From positions 1 to 28,219 of IMG/VR virus record IMGVR_UViG_3300049845_000156: DNA of 28,219 bases. One strand, 5' to 3'. The notes below the pieces were generated by a model, which was given only the letters and a program-made list of their open reading frames with translations, did not search any database and had not been told where the DNA came from. Below, one piece after another: positions 1 to 8,342 of the stretch. Each line of letters starts with the position of its first letter. Position 1 is the stretch's first letter. The position numbers and the translations under genes were made by a program. Source of the stretch: a virus.

Positions 1-1014
1 ACGACGATCAATACTCTTACAAGCACCACCGTCAATGCAACAACCTTTGACACGAATGTAGCCGCCGCAGGTGTGACGCTGGCTGGAAGCACATTGGCTG
101 CGGATGGGACAGACGCCAACATCAACATCAGCATCACTCCTAAAGGTACTGGCGAAGTCAACATTACAAAGGTTGATATTGACGCTGGTACTATAGATGG
201 CACAACGATTGGTGCGACTAGTGCGTCTACAGGTATATTCACAACCGTAACAGCAGATGTTGGTGCTGTAAACTCTGCTGCTTTTAGATTTAGTGGTGAT
301 TTGAATACTGGAATCTTTAGCACTGGTGCAGATAAGATGTCATTTACGACAGGCGGAACTGCGTATATGATGGCAGACGGAGTAAATAACGCAGTTGTTG
401 TTGGGCCAAATATATCTGCTGCTTTGGTTACTGCCGGTGGCAGCACATTTACACCATATTTGCAGACAGTTGGGACAGCAGCAGGAGCTAGTACGATGGT
501 AGCTAGGTTTGCAGTTTCTGCGACAAATGGTCCAGCTGTTATTATGGCAAGATCAGTAGGTTCATCGGTTGGGGATTATACTGCTGTAGGGTTAGGAACC
601 CGTTTAGGATCTTTCCAGGCTATTGGATCTGATGGCACCGATTTTTCTGTATCTAGTGCTATTCGTTTTGAGTCTGAAGGAACAATAGCAGATAATCAAG
701 TCCCAGGAAGAATAAAGTTTGAAACGGTTACTACAGGAGCAACGCCAACAGAGGCAATGCGAATTGATTCGGCGCAGCAGGTATCATGTAAGGCCACTAC
801 AGCAAGCACAAGCACAACCACTGGAGGGTTTGTTACATCAGGTGGAGTCGGCATCGCTAAGGAAATCGTCCTGACCGCATCATCGACCGGCGCGGTCTAT
901 TGGGGACCGACAGGAACAGACGGAAGCGTCAGATGCTATGGCAATGGTTCTGGTGCACTCATCTTTGAAAAGCGTGCGTCTAGCGCATGGACTGAAATCG
1001 GGAGGTTCGGATAA
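1..1014 (+). CDS. Tail fibre-like protein, 5' truncated by window edge
   Basis: The reading frame is open from base 1, so the start lies outside the window and 337 residues are visible. The sequence is rich in Thr, Ser, Ala and Gly, has no Cys in its first half, and carries short beta-type repeats (STTVNATTF, SITPKGTGEV, STGIFTTVTADVG). Near the end comes STTTGGFVTSGGVGIA, a segment often seen in phage tail-fibre proteins. The family role is host recognition on the distal tail. The 5' part is relatively AT-rich (25 of 60 G+C in 241-300) and becomes GC-richer after about 845, so the protein may be a mosaic. The stop overlaps the next start as TAATG. The fibre call rests on composition and context, not on a catalytic motif. 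Confidence 0.7.
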   Translation, partial: TTINTLTSTTVNATTFDTNVAAAGVTLAGSTLAADGTDANINISITPKGTGEVNITKVDIDAGTIDGTTIGATSASTGIFTTVTADVGAVNSAAFRFSGDLNTGIFSTGADKMSFTTGGTAYMMADGVNNAVVVGPNISAALVTAGGSTFTPYLQTVGTAAGASTMVARFAVSATNGPAVIMARSVGSSVGDYTAVGLGTRLGSFQAIGSDGTDFSVSSAIRFESEGTIADNQVPGRIKFETVTTGATPTEAMRIDSAQQVSCKATTASTSTTTGGFVTSGGVGIAKEIVLTASSTGAVYWGPTGTDGSVRCYGNGSGALIFEKRASSAWTEIGRFG

Positions 1015-1631
1015 TGCTTATTCTACCTAAGACAAGCCTGCAAGGGATACAGGTTGACCCTGCTGCTGCTACATATCCTTGGCGAGATTTGACTGCTGAT
1101 CTTGTCGTACGCACCACTGGTACTGCCGCTCCAGCATATTCGCAGATTGGCGCTACGGTATTCTATGCGTATGACTTCGTTGGGGCTACAACGCTCAAGG
1201 AAGCACGGGTAAACTTCCATCTTGACCATGATTATGTTGCTGGAACCGATATCTACTTCCATGTGCATTGGATGCCAACGGATACCGGATCTGGAAATGT
1301 GAAGTGGAGTGCTGATGTTTGCTACGCCAAAGGCCATAACCAGGCCGTTTTCGCTTTCGCTTCTCCGGTTTCAACATCTGTTACTACCGCAGCGCCGACC
1401 GTACAGTACCAGCATATGATCAGTGAAATGGTCATTAGCCAGGCTGGGGCTGGATCGCTTATCAATAACACTCTGTTTGAGCCAGACGGCATCATCATGG
1501 TTCGGTTCTATCGTGACCCTACAGACGGCGCTGATACCTATGGGTCTACCGCATGGGTGAACTTTGCTGATTGCCATTACCAAAGCACCGGCATTGGGAC
1601 GAAGCAAAAAGCCCCTAACTTCTATACTTAA
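1014..1631 (+). CDS. Probable tail-fibre-associated structural protein
   Basis: This 205-aa protein starts on the A of the upstream TAA, so it is translationally coupled to the tail fibre. It has no signal peptide or membrane segment. It is rich in aromatic and beta-forming residues (DIYFHVHWMPTDTG, GIIMVRFYRDPTDG) and ends in a GIGTKQKAPNFYT tail of the kind I associate with small structural proteins beside podovirus fibres. It could be a fibre tip, an adaptor or a chaperone. No enzymatic motif is visible, and the position directly after the fibre gene is the main guide. Confidence 0.55.
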   Translation: MLILPKTSLQGIQVDPAAATYPWRDLTADLVVRTTGTAAPAYSQIGATVFYAYDFVGATTLKEARVNFHLDHDYVAGTDIYFHVHWMPTDTGSGNVKWSADVCYAKGHNQAVFAFASPVSTSVTTAAPTVQYQHMISEMVISQAGAGSLINNTLFEPDGIIMVRFYRDPTDGADTYGSTAWVNFADCHYQSTGIGTKQKAPNFYT

Positions 1632-1634
1632 TAT

Positions 1635-1868
1635 ATGCTTACCACAGACAAAACCACATTCCGCCGCATCCAGACGGACAATCCTGTTCGTCTGACTGCG
1701 TTTTTTTCTGTTGACGCTACCGATGCTTTAGGGCGCGTTATCGAAGGCCCATGGGATTCGGTTACGCTTGAACTGACCGCAGAAGAGGCAGCGTTTGCTG
1801 CAAACATAGTTTCGCGTATGCGACAGGCGTACTGCGACAAGGTGAATGCGTGTTCTACGACCGAATAA
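1635..1868 (+). CDS. Small hypothetical phage protein
   Basis: A 77-aa soluble protein starting 3 nt after the preceding stop. The N-terminal half is predicted beta (RLTAFFSVDATD, GPWDSVTLEL) and the C-terminal half helical (TAEEAAFAANIVSRMRQAY). No membrane segment or known motif is seen. It overlaps the next gene by 19 nt in another frame. Its place between fibre proteins and the lysis-like genes suggests a late accessory protein. I do not recognise the family. Confidence 0.5.
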   Translation: MLTTDKTTFRRIQTDNPVRLTAFFSVDATDALGRVIEGPWDSVTLELTAEEAAFAANIVSRMRQAYCDKVNACSTTE

Positions 1869-2086
1869 CCCGTATCGTCTCTGCGCTATCGCAGCTTGCG
1901 AATGTGGTCATCTTGGACGGTGATCCAAACGAAAGCATCAGCGGGAGGGCGCACCGGCAGGGATGGCGGCGCACGGAACGGGTTATTAATTGCATTTTCT
2001 TCTGGCAGTTGTATCACTGCCGGTCAGCATATCTGCGAGATATGGATTGGGCTATCCTCTATCAGCACCAGACCAAGACACCATGA
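1850..2086 (+). CDS. Small conserved-looking phage protein of unknown function
   Basis: A 78-aa protein with a GTG start preceded by AAGGTG at 6-nt spacing. It has a pattern I have seen in small phage proteins near lysis or packaging genes: NESISGRAHRQGWRRTERVIN followed by a hydrophobic IFFWQ patch and a His/Cys pair (YHCRSAY). Function is unknown. The Cys-His pair might bind metal, but there are too few ligands for a finger. The stop overlaps the next ATG as ATGA, which supports translation of both genes. Confidence 0.55.
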   Translation: MFYDRITRIVSALSQLANVVILDGDPNESISGRAHRQGWRRTERVINCIFFWQLYHCRSAYLRDMDWAILYQHQTKTP

Positions 2087-2247
2087 CAACTGAACTAAAC
2101 ACCCCTCCTGCAAACTTCATCGCCCAGGCTTTGAACGACTACGCTCAGACGCTGCCGCCCAGTGTGCGTCCGTTGTTTATCCGCGAAGCGCAGGCTGCGC
2201 TTAAGGCCATGGTTGGCGACAAGAAGCCTGCAACCGAACACGGGTGA
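2083..2247 (+). CDS. Small hypothetical protein (54 aa)
   Basis: The frame is open further upstream, but the ATG at 2083 forms an ATGA junction with the stop of the previous gene, so I place the start there (MTTELNTPPANF). The product is a helical, soluble protein (FIAQALNDYAQTLPP, LFIREAQAALKAMVG). The region has no other reading frame that fits the operon direction. Function is not recognised. It ends 3 nt before the holin-like gene and may be a lysis-module accessory protein. Confidence 0.45.
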   Translation: MTTELNTPPANFIAQALNDYAQTLPPSVRPLFIREAQAALKAMVGDKKPATEHG

Positions 2248-2250
2248 ACC

Positions 2251-2496
2251 ATGGCACACGCTTGCGACAATGAGGATGTCCTGTCGGACCACGGCACCAG
2301 GCTTGCCAAAATCGAGGACCGCATTAACCGTGGGGATATCGAGTTTGCCAAGATCAGCAAGGATATTGAAACGCTGTCTGGCAAGGTTGGGACCCTGACG
2401 GAAGTGCTGAAGTGGGTTGGTTCTGCAATTGGTCTAGGATTGCTCGGAACCGCTGGGTCTGCCCTGTTGTGGACCATTAGGCACATGAACCCATGA
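2251..2496 (+). CDS. Holin-like membrane protein with N-terminal coiled coil
   Basis: An 81-aa protein with an amphipathic N-terminal helix (about residues 10-52: RLAKIEDRI, ISKDIETLSGKVGTL) followed by one hydrophobic segment at about 54-76 (VGSAIGLGLLGTAGSALLW) and a short charged tail. This layout resembles XhlA-type or other small phage holin-related proteins that sit in the inner membrane and help release endolysin. The next gene is also a membrane protein and overlaps it by ATGA, which suggests a lysis cassette. No endolysin is present nearby, so the lysis role is an inference. Confidence 0.5.
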   Translation: MAHACDNEDVLSDHGTRLAKIEDRINRGDIEFAKISKDIETLSGKVGTLTEVLKWVGSAIGLGLLGTAGSALLWTIRHMNP

Positions 2497-2933
2497 GATT
2501 CGATATGGCAGCCTATATCCGCATGTTGGCATTCGCCGCATTCCTTGCGGCGCTTGCCGCTGGATTCTCCATGGTGCTGACCGGATGCGGAGACGAACCG
2601 CGCCCTCTTCCGCCAGCCGGGGGTGGGGACGGCGGATCCACCCTCGGCACCCTCGGCGGATCCTTGGTATGGGCCGGCGGAATCGGCGCAGCAGCAGGCG
2701 TGGCGCTCGGAATCGTGTCGCTCGTATGGCCTCCGCTCGCCCCGCTTGCAGGACTCTTCCGGTTCGCAGCCCTCGGCAGCGTCGGAGTCCTCGCAGTCGG
2801 ATCCAGCATCCAATGGCTCTCCGACCGTCCATGGCTTATGGTCATCGGGATTGTCGCCACGGTGGGCGCTCTGGTATGGTGGTATTGGCCTCGCCTTCAT
2901 CGGCTTATTGATCGTCGGTTGGCTGAGAAGTAA
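2493..2933 (+). CDS. Multi-span membrane lipoprotein, possible lysis or spanin-related protein
   Basis: A 146-aa protein with a hydrophobic N terminus (about residues 8-29) that ends in a lipobox, LTGC, with the candidate lipidated Cys at 32. A Pro/Gly-rich stretch follows (PLPPAGGGDGGS), and then three predicted membrane segments at about 55-80, 84-106 and 113-133. A lipobox followed by membrane spans recalls unimolecular spanins, which link the outer and inner membranes in Gram-negative hosts. However, the periplasmic part here is short and there are three spans, not one. It could instead be a second holin. The start overlaps the previous stop as ATGA. Confidence 0.5.
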   Translation: MRFDMAAYIRMLAFAAFLAALAAGFSMVLTGCGDEPRPLPPAGGGDGGSTLGTLGGSLVWAGGIGAAAGVALGIVSLVWPPLAPLAGLFRFAALGSVGVLAVGSSIQWLSDRPWLMVIGIVATVGALVWWYWPRLHRLIDRRLAEK

Positions 2934-2966
2934 GCATGATCGTCAGTGAAACTCCAAGGAACACAC

Positions 2967-4820
2967 ATGTCTGAATCGCCCGTTGCCAACATCATCAAGA
3001 AGCTGCTGGACTCCAGCAAGGAAGATCGGCGCGACTGGCTCAAGCAGGGCGATGAGATTGATCGCTATACGACCAGCGATGACTATGGGTTCCTGTACCA
3101 GGAGTTTGACCACGATCTGAGCTTTAAGGCCCGCGTCAACAAGGCGTCAGAGTTCCGCCAGATCCTTGGCCCGTACCTGTACCCGCAGAATCCCGATGCT
3201 GCTGTCAATAGCGAGGAATGGGCGGATGAGTGGGCGAAGAAGCGTCATGTCATCGAAGAACGCTATGCCGATTATTCGGCACGCCACGGCGAGCTTGCCG
3301 TCCACATGCGGCGGTGCATCGACCAGGCTTTGACCTATGGGCGCGGCATGACATGGTGCGGATTCAACCAGCGCAAGGGCATCGTCCAGCATGTCTTTGA
3401 CACGGTGGACAACCTGCTGACGGATCCTGACGCGAAGAACGAGGAAGAGAAGAACTGGCAGGCGCGCACCCGCGTCAAGCCTCGCTGGGAACTGCGCCAG
3501 CGTTATCCTGACGCCGCGGACATAATCGACAGGCTTCCCGCCTATCAGAAGGACGCCAAGGAAGGCCGGCAGCACAATGGGCAGTCTGACACCGATCTGG
3601 TTAGCTATAACGAAGTCTGGATGGGGGTTGCTCCTGAGAACTACTCCCGCAACATGGAGCCGGTACAGGGTGATAAGCTGGACCTTGGCGCGAAGCGGAA
3701 GTATTGCATAGCTGATGGGAAGATCCTGCACACTGGTCCGTGGGAAATCCCATTCTTTATGATTGACGAATGGCCCGGCAGCGCCCTGGATCTGCTGGAG
3801 CGCCCCGGTAGCCTGTACCCGCTGCCGCCTATGGAGCCTGGAATGGGGCACCTGCGGGCGATGAACTACTTCTACACCCTGTTCATCAGCAAGTATAAGT
3901 TGATGTCGCGCACCCCGTTTGCCCGCATGATCATCAACGGCCAGGGCATTGAACTGGACCAGTTGCATAAGATCCTGCGCGGTGAGCAACTGGATATCCT
4001 TACCGTCAAGGTGAATGGGAATGAGAATGTCAAGATCAGCGACCTGTTCCAGCGCATTGATTGGGGCGATCCTGTGCCTGGATTTGAACGCGGATGGGGC
4101 TTGCTGGCGTCCGAGTTTGAGAAGTCAGTTGGCCTGTACGAAATCCTGTACACGGGTCAGACGCAGACGCAGTTGCGTTCTGCGACTGCTGCCAATCTGA
4201 TTGAAAATAAGTCGAGTTCACGCATTGACGCTATGCGTGAATGCACCGTCAAGTACCTCCAGAAACTCTACCGCAAGACCCTGTTTGCGGCCCGCTATCT
4301 GCATGGTTCAGATGACATAAACAAGCTATTCGGTGCGTCTGCCGGCCCGTTGTGGGGCGAGCTTGGCCCGCCGGAAGTCATCGCCCAGGAACAGCAGGTG
4401 CGCCAGCAGTTGATGCAGCAGGCCGCAGCCATGGGCATGCCGCCCGAGCAGGCAGATGCCCAGCTTGGGCCGCCGCAGTTTGTGTCCATGGACGCCTGGA
4501 TCACTGAGGCAGACCGGACGGTTGATGGAGGTTCCATGCGCAGGTTGGATATTAATGCGCAGGTTGATAATCTGAATGTGGCGCTGAATCAGCTTGGCCC
4601 TGCTGTGGTCAATCTGCCTGGCGGCGGCAAGTTTGTGGCTGCCCTGGCTGCCGAGTTCTCCAAGATCAACCGGTTCTCGCCGGAACTGCAAGAGGCTGCC
4701 AAGAACATCGCTGTTGAGATTGAATTGGCGCAGTCCATGGCTATGGCACCGCCGACCCAGACCGCACCGAATCCTCCAGCCGGCCCTATGTCTGGACCCA
4801 TGGGCGGTGCTCCGCAGTGA
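2967..4820 (+). CDS. Portal protein (head-tail connector)
   Basis: This 617-aa protein is the size of podovirus portals and would form the dodecameric ring through which DNA is packaged and ejected. Supporting features are the acidic, helical N-terminal region, a central domain with RSATAANLIENKSSSRID, a conserved-looking portal helix region, and a Pro/Gln/Met-rich C-terminal tail (MQQAAAMGMPPEQ). A GTG at 2946 is in frame, but the ATG at 2967 has AAGGA at 7-nt spacing, the ribosome-site type used repeatedly here, so I prefer it. It is followed by zinc ribbon, scaffold and capsid genes, the usual head-gene order. No terminase gene precedes it in the window. Confidence 0.8.
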   Translation: MSESPVANIIKKLLDSSKEDRRDWLKQGDEIDRYTTSDDYGFLYQEFDHDLSFKARVNKASEFRQILGPYLYPQNPDAAVNSEEWADEWAKKRHVIEERYADYSARHGELAVHMRRCIDQALTYGRGMTWCGFNQRKGIVQHVFDTVDNLLTDPDAKNEEEKNWQARTRVKPRWELRQRYPDAADIIDRLPAYQKDAKEGRQHNGQSDTDLVSYNEVWMGVAPENYSRNMEPVQGDKLDLGAKRKYCIADGKILHTGPWEIPFFMIDEWPGSALDLLERPGSLYPLPPMEPGMGHLRAMNYFYTLFISKYKLMSRTPFARMIINGQGIELDQLHKILRGEQLDILTVKVNGNENVKISDLFQRIDWGDPVPGFERGWGLLASEFEKSVGLYEILYTGQTQTQLRSATAANLIENKSSSRIDAMRECTVKYLQKLYRKTLFAARYLHGSDDINKLFGASAGPLWGELGPPEVIAQEQQVRQQLMQQAAAMGMPPEQADAQLGPPQFVSMDAWITEADRTVDGGSMRRLDINAQVDNLNVALNQLGPAVVNLPGGGKFVAALAAEFSKINRFSPELQEAAKNIAVEIELAQSMAMAPPTQTAPNPPAGPMSGPMGGAPQ

Positions 4821-4827
4821 TTGCGTG

Positions 4828-4853
4828 TTGACAAACTCGACGTGGTGTATAAA
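4828..4853 (+). promoter_or_regulatory. Weak sigma70-like promoter candidate before the zinc-ribbon gene
   Basis: TTGACA is followed after 14 nt by TATAAA in the 55-nt gap between the portal and zinc-ribbon genes. Both boxes match consensus well, but the spacer is shorter than the usual 16-18 nt. It may be a secondary late promoter or chance. Confidence 0.25.
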
Positions 4854-4875
4854 AGCAGGACAGAGGTGTTGAAAT

Positions 4876-5169
4876 ATGCAGTATGAATATGAGTGCCGCA
4901 AGTGTGGCGCGAGGTTTGACGCTATTGTGTCGATCAATGACCGGGACGGCCCGGTGGCCTGTCCTGACTGCGGCGCATCTGCAAAGCGTCTGATTTCCAT
5001 GCCGCATGTGTGCATGGGATCGTCAACGGATTGGTCGAACGAAAACAATGGCAAGGGCCGGCGCATCTCCCAGCTAGATCATGGGGTGCGCCAGCCATAC
5101 TATGCAAAGAATCAGCAGTCTGCGATTGATGAAGCGCATCGTCGCGGATTGCATGCCCATAAAGCATAA
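4876..5169 (+). CDS. FmdB-type zinc-ribbon protein
   Basis: A 97-aa protein opening with YEYECRKCGARFDA and then CPDCGASAKRL. This gives a Cys-x2-Cys ... Cys-x2-Cys zinc site at residues 7, 10, 29 and 32, the hallmark of the FmdB/CxxC putative regulatory family. The C-terminal half is polar and basic with no obvious fold. GAGGT lies 8 nt before the ATG. It sits between portal and scaffold, so a role in head assembly or late regulation is plausible, but the family function is not defined. Zinc binding is a confident reading; the role is not. Confidence 0.75.
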   Translation: MQYEYECRKCGARFDAIVSINDRDGPVACPDCGASAKRLISMPHVCMGSSTDWSNENNGKGRRISQLDHGVRQPYYAKNQQSAIDEAHRRGLHAHKA

Positions 5170-5253
5170 CTGAAGTTTCGTGCGCCTGGCACCCGGCCAG
5201 AGCGTATAGGGACTTCGCCACGCCTTTGTGCGTGTATCATACAGGAGCTTGAC

Positions 5254-6282
5254 ATGCCCGACGAAGAGGATACCATTACCGCAGCCGAGCCGGATACTGG
5301 CGAGGTTCAGAGTGGCGCACCCGAGACGGCCGCCGCTGAACCGCCTGCCAATCCAGCAGAGCCGCAGGCGAATGGTGATGCGCCGGCTAACGCCGCACCG
5401 CAGAGCCAGGACGGATCTTTGCCAACCGATAGCCAGAATACCGAACAGCATCAACCGGAGAAACCGGCTGTTGATTGGGAAAAACGCTACCGTGACCAGC
5501 AGTCCTATATGGACCGGCAGGTCAACCAGTGGCGGCAACGCATGGAGCAGCAAGGGCAGCAGATGTCCGAGCTTTCCAAGTGGAAGCAAGAACAGGAACA
5601 GCGGGCGCAGCAGGCGCAGCTAAAGCCATGGTCTAAGGCGCATCCCGACAACAGCAAGTTCAACGGTTTGCTTGAGCGAGCCAAGGTCATCGAATCGCAG
5701 TTGCGCCGCATCCCGGCAACGCTGCCTCCTGAACAGCAGGAAGCGATGAAGCAGGCCATCATCGGTGCGCTTGACCCTGCTGAACAGCAGCAGATTCAGG
5801 AGTACCGGGAAAATCTTGCGAACTTCCAGCGAGATTTCTTCACCGACCCGCAGGGGACGCTCCTGCCCATGGTGGAGCAGTTGGCCGAGCGTAAAGTCCA
5901 GATGGCGCTCCAGAAGATCGAGGCGCAGCAGTCCGTCCAGAAGGACTTCACCGATCCCAAGCTGGGACCGATGGTCCAGCAGTACAAGGACGACTTCGCC
6001 AAGGCGCTGAATGACGGTGTTCCATACGACTACGCCAAGCACATGATGGGCATGTATGCCGAGCTTGAGGCGCTGCGCAATGAAAAGCGCACGCTTTCTG
6101 GCAAGGCTGCCCAGGCCGATGAGCAGCGTAGGCTGGCTAAAGGCGAGGCATCGCATACGCGTGATCCCCGTTCGCTCCCTCAAGACCCATACACCCTTGC
6201 GCTTGCCGACGCTAAAAAGCGCGGCGTGACGCCCGATTCCCCGAGGTTCGCTTCGATCCTCGCAAAATACGAAAGTAGATAA
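5254..6282 (+). CDS. Scaffolding protein
   Basis: A 342-aa protein with an acidic, Pro/Ala-rich, probably disordered N terminus (about residues 1-75). A long Gln-rich helical and coiled-coil middle follows (WRQRMEQQGQQMSEL, QQIQEYRENLANF), then a charged C-terminal region (about 290-342). Composition and position immediately before the capsid gene match phage scaffolding proteins, which line the procapsid and leave before maturation. AGGAG at 6-nt spacing supports the ATG. The basic C-terminal helix would be the expected capsid-binding part by analogy with other phages. Confidence 0.75.
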   Translation: MPDEEDTITAAEPDTGEVQSGAPETAAAEPPANPAEPQANGDAPANAAPQSQDGSLPTDSQNTEQHQPEKPAVDWEKRYRDQQSYMDRQVNQWRQRMEQQGQQMSELSKWKQEQEQRAQQAQLKPWSKAHPDNSKFNGLLERAKVIESQLRRIPATLPPEQQEAMKQAIIGALDPAEQQQIQEYRENLANFQRDFFTDPQGTLLPMVEQLAERKVQMALQKIEAQQSVQKDFTDPKLGPMVQQYKDDFAKALNDGVPYDYAKHMMGMYAELEALRNEKRTLSGKAAQADEQRRLAKGEASHTRDPRSLPQDPYTLALADAKKRGVTPDSPRFASILAKYESR

Positions 6283-6284
6283 CC

Positions 6285-7601
6285 ATGTCTGGTTCCCAGG
6301 ACCCCATCGCCACTACTACCCTTGCCAATGTCGCCCGTGGCGCGTGGGACGGTGTGAGTGAGCACAACCCCCTCTTCTCCGAGATGAAGAAGTCCGGCAC
6401 TATCGAGTACGATGTTGCCGGTGCTTCGGACGGCTCGACCCTCAACAGCACGACCTACGAACTGTCGGGCGCTGTCGAGGCCGGTCGCTTCCAGCCGACC
6501 ATTTCCGCCCCCGGTCAGGACATCTCCAGCCTGTTCACCTTCAAGAAGCGTCACCAGCGTTGGGTTGGCTCCTTCGGTGAGATTGTGAACGCGACCGCCT
6601 TTGATCGCGGTGCGCTGCGCCGGAACAAGAACAGCCAGATCGTTGATCTGAGCAAGACGGAAATCCCGGCGATGATCAAGGACACCATTACCGGCACCAA
6701 TGGCCTCCAGCATCAGGTGCTCCAGATGGTCCAGCCGGCCTATGCCGGCAACGGTCTGCCGCTCTATGGTCTGCCGAGCTTCCTGCCCGGCAACGGCTAC
6801 ACGGGTTCGGCTGCGTATAGCCTTGGTGCGGTTTCCAGCGGTGGCTCGGCTACGACCGGAACCGCCCTTGGTGACTTCGACATCGAAGGCTACACCCCGC
6901 CCACCGGGACCGGCAACGGCACCCTGAGCGGCGCTGTCCCGACCGCTGCGTTCAAGGAAGTGCAGGTTGCCGGGTCGAACACCTACCTTGGCCTGGCGCT
7001 CAAGCCTGGTCAGTTGGTGGTCGATGACGCCCAGTGGGATGCCTGGACGCCCACTCTGGTCAACACGGCCTCCAGCGCCTGGACCTCCACCGTTGACGAC
7101 GAGGACGATGCGATCGAGAAGTTCCTGTCGTACCTGATCTTCCGCCTGTCGCGCTTCTCCAGCACCGACAAGTCGAAGATCCCGAATGTGGGCCTGCTGG
7201 ACAAGACTTTCTTTGAGTACCTTGGTGCCAAGAAGTCGAGCCGCGAGACGATCTTCGTCACCCCGGATCAGAAGTCGCCCATGGTCCCCGACACCTCGTG
7301 GCCTGTCCACTTCATCTTCCATGCCGGCGTCCGCTGGTTCTGGGATGAGAACATGCCGTCGAGCACCGCCTATGCCTTCCCGGTCCAGCAGATGAAGCTG
7401 AAGGTGCAGCCTCTGTACCGCAACCTGGAGGACGGCAACCCGCTCAAGGTGAGCGGCGAGGATGCCGGTATCCTGGAGACGGAAATCACCCGTGATCCGA
7501 ACCGTCGCCAGTGGCTGGTGAGCTCGACCTTCCCTGGTCAGCTTATCTGCAACCCGCGCTACTTCGGGCGTGCCAGCCCGTACAGCACCGGAGCGGCCTG
7601 A
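6285..7601 (+). CDS. Major capsid protein
   Basis: This 438-aa protein directly follows the scaffold gene and is the size of a podovirus major head protein. It is rich in Gly, Ser and Thr, with few Cys and no membrane segment. It has a strongly optimised GC-rich codon use (37 of 60 G+C in 7381-7440), as expected for the most highly expressed virion gene. An HK97-type fold is expected from family knowledge but is not provable by eye. A strong hairpin follows the stop. A long antisense frame (6180-7322) is a codon-bias shadow. Confidence 0.8.
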   Translation: MSGSQDPIATTTLANVARGAWDGVSEHNPLFSEMKKSGTIEYDVAGASDGSTLNSTTYELSGAVEAGRFQPTISAPGQDISSLFTFKKRHQRWVGSFGEIVNATAFDRGALRRNKNSQIVDLSKTEIPAMIKDTITGTNGLQHQVLQMVQPAYAGNGLPLYGLPSFLPGNGYTGSAAYSLGAVSSGGSATTGTALGDFDIEGYTPPTGTGNGTLSGAVPTAAFKEVQVAGSNTYLGLALKPGQLVVDDAQWDAWTPTLVNTASSAWTSTVDDEDDAIEKFLSYLIFRLSRFSSTDKSKIPNVGLLDKTFFEYLGAKKSSRETIFVTPDQKSPMVPDTSWPVHFIFHAGVRWFWDENMPSSTAYAFPVQQMKLKVQPLYRNLEDGNPLKVSGEDAGILETEITRDPNRRQWLVSSTFPGQLICNPRYFGRASPYSTGAA

Positions 7602-7610
7602 TAGCCTGAT

Positions 7611-7641
7611 GGCTGCCCTGGGGATGTTCCCTGGGGCAGCC
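7611..7641 (+). terminator. Strong hairpin after the capsid gene
   Basis: Arms GGCTGCCCTGGGG and CCCTGGGGCAGCC pair over 13 positions (two G-U) around a 5-nt loop, starting 10 nt after the capsid stop. No T-run follows, so this may be a partial terminator or an mRNA-stabilising or processing structure that sets the capsid dose relative to downstream genes. Confidence 0.55.
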
Positions 7642-7688
7642 TATGGCCCCTTATAGCGTCCAGCCAGTCTGGCGAAAGGAAACACAAC

Positions 7689-8201
7689 ATGATTCACCAA
7701 CCCATTAAGGTCGGCACCGCCTCCGCGAATGCCGCCCACGCTGCCGATCTTGGCAAGCTGATCGTTTCTGACGGCAAGATGTACCTTGTGGTCAAGGCTG
7801 CCGCGACCATTGCGGAAGCCGCTTCCCGTGGCGTTGCCATTGGCAAGACCCTGGGCGTTCCGAACTGGACCGTCAACTTCCCCGCTGACGCAACTGGGCG
7901 CGACATTGGCCTGGTACCAGCAGGCCAGGTCGGCTCGACTGGAACGACCTCGCTGGTTTCCGGCGACTACTTCCTGCTTCAGATCAGCGGCCCCGGAACC
8001 GCCCTGTCCAACAGCACGCTGATCGCTTCGGCCACCCGCAATGGTCTGACGGTCAACAGCAAGGGCCTGTGGACGCCGATTGCCTCGACCTCTGAGGCTG
8101 CATCGGTGCTCACCTTTGCGGCCAATGAGTGCCGCTTCACCAACACTGCCGCCGTGGCTGTGTCGGCTGAAGTGACGGTCCAGCTTGCTGGGCTGATCTG
8201 A
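7689..8201 (+). CDS. Probable head decoration or capsid-associated protein
   Basis: A 170-aa protein preceded by GAAAGGAAACACAAC, a strong ribosome site. It is rich in Ala, Thr, Val and Gly with a beta-type pattern (KLIVSDGKMYLVVKAAATI, GDYFLLQISGPGTAL) and lacks Cys except one near the C terminus. Small beta-rich proteins encoded right after the major capsid gene are commonly head-stabilising or decoration proteins on the outside of the capsid. It lies between two hairpin regions, so it may be expressed at high level as its own short message. If capsid glycosylation occurs (see findings), this Thr/Ser-rich protein is a candidate acceptor. Confidence 0.55.
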   Translation: MIHQPIKVGTASANAAHAADLGKLIVSDGKMYLVVKAAATIAEAASRGVAIGKTLGVPNWTVNFPADATGRDIGLVPAGQVGSTGTTSLVSGDYFLLQISGPGTALSNSTLIASATRNGLTVNSKGLWTPIASTSEAASVLTFAANECRFTNTAAVAVSAEVTVQLAGLI

Positions 8202-8208
8202 TGTTGAC

Positions 8209-8234
8209 CGCTGCGGATTGTGACTACCGCAGCG
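8209..8234 (+). terminator. Perfect 8-bp stem-loop after the decoration gene
   Basis: CGCTGCGG and CCGCAGCG are exact inverted repeats around a 10-nt loop, beginning 7 nt after the stop. There is no T-run. It is the first of two adjacent hairpins, which suggests transcription attenuation or RNA processing. Confidence 0.45.
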
Positions 8235-8245
8235 ATCCTGGCCCG

Positions 8246-8279
8246 GACGCAACGCTATTCGCACGGGTAGTGTTGCGTC
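8246..8279 (+). terminator. 12-bp stem-loop upstream of the DUF115 gene
   Basis: Arms GACGCAACGCTA and TAGTGTTGCGTC pair over 12 positions with one G-U, around a 10-nt loop. No T-run follows. Together with the preceding stem-loop it separates the capsid and decoration genes from the putative glycosyltransferase gene, and probably lowers read-through. Confidence 0.5.
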
Positions 8280-8297
8280 TGTCGCCAGATTCTACGG

Positions 8298-8325
8298 TTG
8301 ACTTGTGCATATCACAGATTATGAG
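8298..8325 (+). promoter_or_regulatory. Candidate sigma70-type promoter for the DUF115 gene
   Basis: TTGACT (5 of 6 consensus) is followed after 16 nt by TATGAG (4 of 6), just downstream of the two hairpins. Transcription would begin near 8332, which fits an ATG start at 8343. The -10 match is moderate. Confidence 0.35.
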
Positions 8326-8342
8326 TGCTCCCGAGAACCTAC

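Noticed and set aside
2145-2900. 251-aa minus-strand frame across the lysis-like genes
   Set aside because: The plus-strand genes are joined by ATGA overlaps and have membrane and lipobox features. The minus frame is Ser/Gly/Arg-rich noise.
3147-3989. 280-aa frame antisense to the portal gene
   Set aside because: Wholly inside the portal gene, with no start context; shadow.
6180-7322. 380-aa frame antisense to the capsid gene
   Set aside because: It lies opposite a strongly biased GC-rich gene, has no ribosome site or family motif, and shows the low-complexity look of a codon-bias shadow.
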